Below are positions 60,301 through 64,000 of a stretch of 64,000 bases of DNA, piece after piece; the first letter of the stretch is position 1; each line of letters starts with the position of its first letter. The notes below the pieces were generated by a model. It was not told the origin of the DNA, did no database searches, and saw only the letters and a program-made list of their open reading frames with translations. Source of the stretch: Kutzneria viridogrisea (GTDB lineage: Bacteria > Actinomycetota > Actinomycetes > Mycobacteriales > Pseudonocardiaceae); contig JACJID010000001.1 of NCBI GenBank assembly GCA_014138725.1, forward strand, positions 868,001 through 932,000. The letters are read 5' to 3'. The translations under genes were made by a program, and so were the position numbers.

Positions 60301-61818
60301 GTGAGCGCCAACTACATGCACAGGGTTTTGGACTTGCTCGGTCGGCGGCCCGAGCGGATCGCCTGCCACCAACCCGACGGGAGCGTGATCCGCCGTGGTG
60401 AGTTGCTGGCGCTGGTCCACAGGTTCGCGCACGTGTTGGCGGCCAAGGGGGCGCGGCGAGGATCGAGCGTGACCCTGTTGTCCGACAACCGGATCGAAAT
60501 CGTGGCCGTCAAGTGGGCGGCGAACCTGCTCGGCGCACGGATCGCGTTCCTCTACAACGGACTGGCGGCGGCCGCGCAGGCAGCCATCGTCGCCGACGTG
60601 GACACCGATGTGCTCGTGGTGGACGCCGCGCTGGCCGAGCGGGCGGCCGAACTGCTCGAACGGGTGCCGGTGGCCACGGTGCTCAGCCTCGGCCCAGCGG
60701 GAGTCGGCGAGGACTTGCTCACGTTGGCGGACAAGGCTTCCAGCGATCCGGTCCGCCCGAGCGAAGTGGACGCCGATGACGTGTGCTACGTCCGGCACAC
60801 CGGCGGCACCACCGGCAACCCCAAGGGAGTCGTGTTCAGCTATGCGACTCAGGCAAGCATCGTCGACCTCGTGAGCACGGTCGTCGACACGGACATGGTG
60901 CTGCTGCTGTGCACGACGTTGGCGCACGCCGGTGGCTTGTCGGCGGAAATGGTGCTCAGCCTGGGGGGTCGACTGGTGCTGCACCGAGGTTTCGATCCCG
61001 CGAAGGTGCTCGCCGACGTGGCCGCCTATCGGGTGACCGACCTGGCTCTGCTCCCACCGTTGCTGTATCAGATCATCGACCACCCGAGGTTCGGCGACCA
61101 CGACCTGTCCAGCCTGCGCTCGATCAGCTACGGCGGCTGTCCCGCGTCGTCGACCAGGATCGCGCGGGCCGTCGAGCTGTTCGGTCCCGTGCTCGTGCAG
61201 GTGTACTCCCAGAGCGAGGCTGGCGTGATCTGCGAACTGTCCGCCCAGGAGCACCTGGATACGGAACTGCTGGCCACCGTTGGACGCCCGATCCCCGGAA
61301 CGCGGGTGAGGATCTGTGACCAGGATGGCAACGAGTTGCCCACCGGGCAGCCGGGGGAGATCTGCGTGCGGTCGACGAGGGCGGCTGCGACGGGGTACTG
61401 GCGCAACCCGGAACTGACCGCGCAGGTGTGGCGCGCCGGCGAGGTGCGCACCGGGGATGTCGGCTACCTCGACGAGCGGGGCTACCTGCACCTGTGTGAC
61501 CGGATCAAGGACATGGTGATCGTGGTTGGTGGGCACGTGTACCCAGCGGAGTTGGAGGAGTTGTTGGTGCGGCACCCGGCGATCGCCCAGGCCGCGGTGT
61601 ACGGGGTACCTGATGCGGACGCGGTGGAACAGGTGCACGCCACCATCGTGGCGGTATGGGGACACAGCGTCACACGAGAACAGGTGCGTGCCTTCGTCAC
61701 TGCCGAACGGGGCGCCATGTACGCGCCGCACCAGGTCCACGTGGTCGAGCAACTCCCGCTCACCGACGCCGGCAAGCCCGACAAGAAACTGCTCCGCCAA
61801 TCGTCGGCCGCCCGATGA
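60301..61818 (+). CDS. Acyl-AMP ligase / acyl-CoA synthetase
   Basis: A 505-residue ANL-family enzyme. Motifs: A3 RHTGGTTGNPKGVVFSYA (about 164-181), A5 VQVYSQSEAG, A7 EVRTGDVGYLDERG, A8 DRIKDMVIVVGGHVYPAE, and the C-terminal Lys in TDAGKPDKK. It activates a carboxylic acid as acyl-AMP and joins it to CoA or a carrier protein. The GTG at 60301 is favoured by GAGGA upstream. It lies just downstream of a PKS carrier remnant, so it may have supplied a starter acid to that lost pathway. The substrate is not predictable. Confidence 0.88.
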   Translation: MSANYMHRVLDLLGRRPERIACHQPDGSVIRRGELLALVHRFAHVLAAKGARRGSSVTLLSDNRIEIVAVKWAANLLGARIAFLYNGLAAAAQAAIVADVDTDVLVVDAALAERAAELLERVPVATVLSLGPAGVGEDLLTLADKASSDPVRPSEVDADDVCYVRHTGGTTGNPKGVVFSYATQASIVDLVSTVVDTDMVLLLCTTLAHAGGLSAEMVLSLGGRLVLHRGFDPAKVLADVAAYRVTDLALLPPLLYQIIDHPRFGDHDLSSLRSISYGGCPASSTRIARAVELFGPVLVQVYSQSEAGVICELSAQEHLDTELLATVGRPIPGTRVRICDQDGNELPTGQPGEICVRSTRAAATGYWRNPELTAQVWRAGEVRTGDVGYLDERGYLHLCDRIKDMVIVVGGHVYPAELEELLVRHPAIAQAAVYGVPDADAVEQVHATIVAVWGHSVTREQVRAFVTAERGAMYAPHQVHVVEQLPLTDAGKPDKKLLRQSSAAR

Positions 61819-62052
61819 ATGGGTCCGCAAGAACGGACAACGTCGAAGCATTGCGCCACAACACAATTGTTCAAACCAGCGGGTCGATTGCTGGCAACGA
61901 TGATGCTACGGATTAGCCTCATCGGCCATGGCGACTTGAAGACTCCTTGGCCTCATGGTTACCCAGTGCTGCTCTATGTAATCCAAGCATGCCGGTCGGC
62001 TGTCTACGTCAAATGTGATACTCCAACCGGAGGGGACTGGTAGGAATTTCGG

Positions 62053-62874
62053 TCAGTTGTGGGGAGCTTCATCGAAGTTCCGTCTGCCTGGTTCGCAAAT
62101 GAATTCGGTGACGACTCCTATCTTTCGGAAGCCGGCCCGCCGGTACGCGCGTTCGGCGACGCCTCCGGTGGCCGCGAAAAGGCTGGCGGGTACCCCTGTC
62201 GCACAGGCGGTGGCATGGGCGGCCAGTGCAACTTCGGTAGCGATTCCCATCCCTCGCCAACTGGGGTGGAGGAGCAGGTTCTTGACTCGAATCATTGTGG
62301 CCGAATGCATGATTCCCACCGTTCCGTACGTCTCATTCGCGCCGTCGATCATGAAGTAGCGGAGGATGCCACTTTTCCATTTTCCGTGCTCGTATTCCGC
62401 CCATGACCGTACATCGACATGGTGGCCGTCGGGAGCATGAGTGGATTCGCTGTCGATACGCACCTTTTCGGCCCAGTTCGATGCCGACGTGATCTCCCGT
62501 AGCCGTACTCGGGTACTCCCTTGTGGTGCGCATTCCGGGTCGCGAACGAGTATCGACTCGAAACGCCGCACATATCCGTGGGTGAGCAGTTCGGTCTCGA
62601 GGGCAGGCGATCGGTCGGTCAGGTAGAGTCGATAGCGGTGCCCACCCCCGATTCGAACGGCATCTTCGAATTCGAGCCGCCATCGACGCGCACTCTCCTC
62701 TGCGGCGGAGAGATCGACGCGGATGGCCAGACAGCCTGCGGCGAGGTGCTCGAGACCAGGAGTTCGGACGAGTGTGAAACCGTTGCCTTGTAATGATTCG
62801 GCACCTGCCTCGAAGTAGACGGTGTCGGTTTCGACGACATCGTCCAGGTAGCGCCGCTGGAGCAGGGAATCCAT
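62053..62874 (-). CDS. GNAT-family N-acetyltransferase
   Basis: A 273-residue protein with a C-terminal GNAT domain: VKNLLLHPSWRGMGIATEVA holds the acetyl-CoA loop (R-G-M-G-I-A), followed by ERAYRRAGFRKIGVVTEFIC. The N-terminal 130 residues form a second, less clear domain, perhaps a degenerate GNAT fold. ATG start at 62874. Divergent from the amidinotransferase gene, which would fit N-acetyl protection or resistance, but that is a guess. Confidence 0.8.
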   Translation of the reverse strand: MDSLLQRRYLDDVVETDTVYFEAGAESLQGNGFTLVRTPGLEHLAAGCLAIRVDLSAAEESARRWRLEFEDAVRIGGGHRYRLYLTDRSPALETELLTHGYVRRFESILVRDPECAPQGSTRVRLREITSASNWAEKVRIDSESTHAPDGHHVDVRSWAEYEHGKWKSGILRYFMIDGANETYGTVGIMHSATMIRVKNLLLHPSWRGMGIATEVALAAHATACATGVPASLFAATGGVAERAYRRAGFRKIGVVTEFICEPGRRNFDEAPHN

Positions 62875-63146
62875 GGTTCAGTCTCCATTCACGCACTGCG
62901 TGGCCGTGAATTCAGCGGTTTCCTGGTAGCGCGACCGCTCGCGCCGAAGCCATCGAGCTGGACCAGCCATTTCGGACAGGATGGGACGGGTGCATGCATG
63001 TGAGCCTCCCGTACCCGCCCCGGATGGTCTGCGGGACCAAGGTCCCATGGTCCCCGCGCCAAACTCCGGACCACACTGGTTGAGCGGCTCGGGTTCGCGA
63101 GTCCACCGCTCAACCGGGAACTGCCACCCACGGCGAGGAGGAACCG

Positions 63147-64000
63147 TTGCCCCACCCAGCCGCATCGGCGAGCCCCGTGCGTTCGTACACGGAGTGGGAT
63201 CCGTTGGAGGAGGTGATCGTCGGCGTCGTCGACGGGGCCTGTTTTCCGGGCTGGCACCTCGCTCTTCCCCCGGTATTGCCGGCCGACCAGCACGAGAGAT
63301 TCCGCCGGATGGCCGGGCAGCCGTTCCCGGCGGAGCAGGTCGCGGCCGCGGCCGCTGAGCTCGACGAGTTCGCGCACATCCTGGAGTGCGAAGGCGTGAC
63401 CGTGCGCCGGCCCGAGCCCATCCCGCAGGACCGGCCGTACCGGACGCTCGACTGGACCAGCACCGGGATGTACGCGGCGATGCCGAGGGACTCGCTGCTG
63501 GTGGTCGGCGACCAGATCATCGAGTGCCCGATGGCCTGGCGCTCCCGCTACTACGAGACGCTGGCCTACCGGCCGCTGCTCAAGGAGTACTTCCACGGCG
63601 GCGCCCGGTGGACGGCCGCGCCCAAGCCGGAGCTGACCGACGAGCAGTTCGACCAGGACTGGGTCGAATCCGATCCGGTTCGACTGGTGGTGACCGAGTT
63701 CGAGCCCACCTTCGACGCTGCCGACTTCGTCCGCTGTGGACGGGACATCTTCGCCCAGCGCAGCAACGTCACCAACGACTTCGGCATCGAGTGGCTGCGT
63801 CGGCAGTTGGGGGCGGACTACCGGGTGCACGTGATCGAGTTCGCCGACACGCACCCGATGCACATCGACGCCACCCTGGTCCCGCTGGCGCCGGGCAAGC
63901 TGCTGATCAACGCCGAGCGGGTGCCCGAGGTACCCCGCCAGTTCCGGGACTGGGACGTGCTGGCCGCGCCGGAGCCGGTGATCCCCGACTCGCACCCGCT
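63147..64000 (+). CDS. Glycine/inosamine-type amidinotransferase (partial, runs off the window)
   Basis: The frame is open from TTG 63147 (GAGGAGG 5 bp upstream) to the window end: 284 codons of an expected 370-390. Landmarks of the AGAT/StrB family are EWDPLEEVIVGVVDGA at the start, FDAADFVRCGRDIFAQRSNV (catalytic Asp region) and HPMHIDATLVPLAPGKLLIN (catalytic His). The catalytic Cys lies near the missing C-terminus. The enzyme moves an amidino group from arginine to an amine. Outside primary metabolism this is typical of aminoglycoside and other specialised pathways, so a cluster may continue beyond 64 kb. Confidence 0.88.
   Translation, partial: MPHPAASASPVRSYTEWDPLEEVIVGVVDGACFPGWHLALPPVLPADQHERFRRMAGQPFPAEQVAAAAAELDEFAHILECEGVTVRRPEPIPQDRPYRTLDWTSTGMYAAMPRDSLLVVGDQIIECPMAWRSRYYETLAYRPLLKEYFHGGARWTAAPKPELTDEQFDQDWVESDPVRLVVTEFEPTFDAADFVRCGRDIFAQRSNVTNDFGIEWLRRQLGADYRVHVIEFADTHPMHIDATLVPLAPGKLLINAERVPEVPRQFRDWDVLAAPEPVIPDSHP

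Noticed and set aside
1-64000. tRNA genes, integrase and attachment sites
   Set aside because: No tRNA-like cloverleaf, tyrosine/serine integrase or direct-repeat attachment pair was noticed, so no integrative element is claimed despite the patchwork content.

Overview
The window is high-GC actinomycete DNA, most likely from a Pseudonocardiaceae-type genome. Many start codons are GTG or TTG with GGAGG-like ribosome sites, genes often overlap by 4 bp, and the content is typical: PucR, HxlR, SARP/AfsR and TetR regulators, snapalysin, and type I-E CRISPR repeats. No tRNA, rRNA or core housekeeping gene was seen. The whole 64 kb looks like an accessory or chromosome-arm region, with several specialised gene sets separated by broken transposases and gene remnants.

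Layout. (1) 0-15.2 kb: a peptide and D-amino-acid degradation locus. It holds an FAD oxidase, a PucR regulator, a minus-strand S9 peptidase / M55 D-aminopeptidase pair, and a seven-gene plus-strand operon (TetR, M19 dipeptidase, serine beta-lactamase-fold hydrolase, two CocE/NonD hydrolases, MFS transporter, DadA-like oxidoreductase). Two near-identical dyads, one in front of the TetR gene and one in front of the PucR gene, suggest one regulon. (2) 15.4-21.1 kb: regulators (AraC, HxlR), an alpha/beta hydrolase, small secreted proteins, and decayed genes and IS remnants. (3) 21.1-29.2 kb: a compact seven-gene operon that I read as a salicylate-based biosynthetic cluster. A salicylate synthase fused to an aryl carrier protein, a salicylate-AMP ligase and a lone condensation domain are joined to four enzymes whose families suggest nucleoside or pyrimidine chemistry. 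It ends at a strong terminator.

(4) 29.3-37.5 kb: a Tat-exported beta-propeller lactonase, a small CRISPR array, snapalysin, a GNAT protein, truncated MerR and two-component genes, a secreted sphingomyelinase-D-like phospholipase, and a membrane NACHT NTPase with an N-terminal RHIM-like motif. (5) 37.5-41.1 kb: a minimal phosphonate operon of PEP mutase, a phosphonomethylmalate-synthase-like enzyme, a 31-residue overlapping ORF and an MFS exporter. (6) 41.1-50.7 kb: a MarR/SDR divergon with two perfect operators, a second small CRISPR array with a related leader, cell-wall hydrolase genes, an NmrA/HxlR divergon, an M1 aminopeptidase and IS5-type debris. (7) 50.9-58.3 kb: a 42-residue Gly/Trp/His-rich peptide gene with a structured leader and two terminators, a LuxR regulator, a large SARP/NB-ARC/TPR regulator, and a coupled pair of unknown small genes. 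(8) 58.4-64 kb: IS remnants that flank a PKS acyl-carrier fragment, a YCII protein, an acyl-AMP ligase, a GNAT protein and the start of an amidinotransferase gene cut by the window end.

The most promising undescribed systems are the salicylate/C-domain operon (21.1-29.2 kb), the minimal phosphonate operon (37.5-41.0 kb) and the Gly/Trp/His peptide gene (51.36 kb). All functions are inferred from sequence motifs read by eye; no database search was possible.
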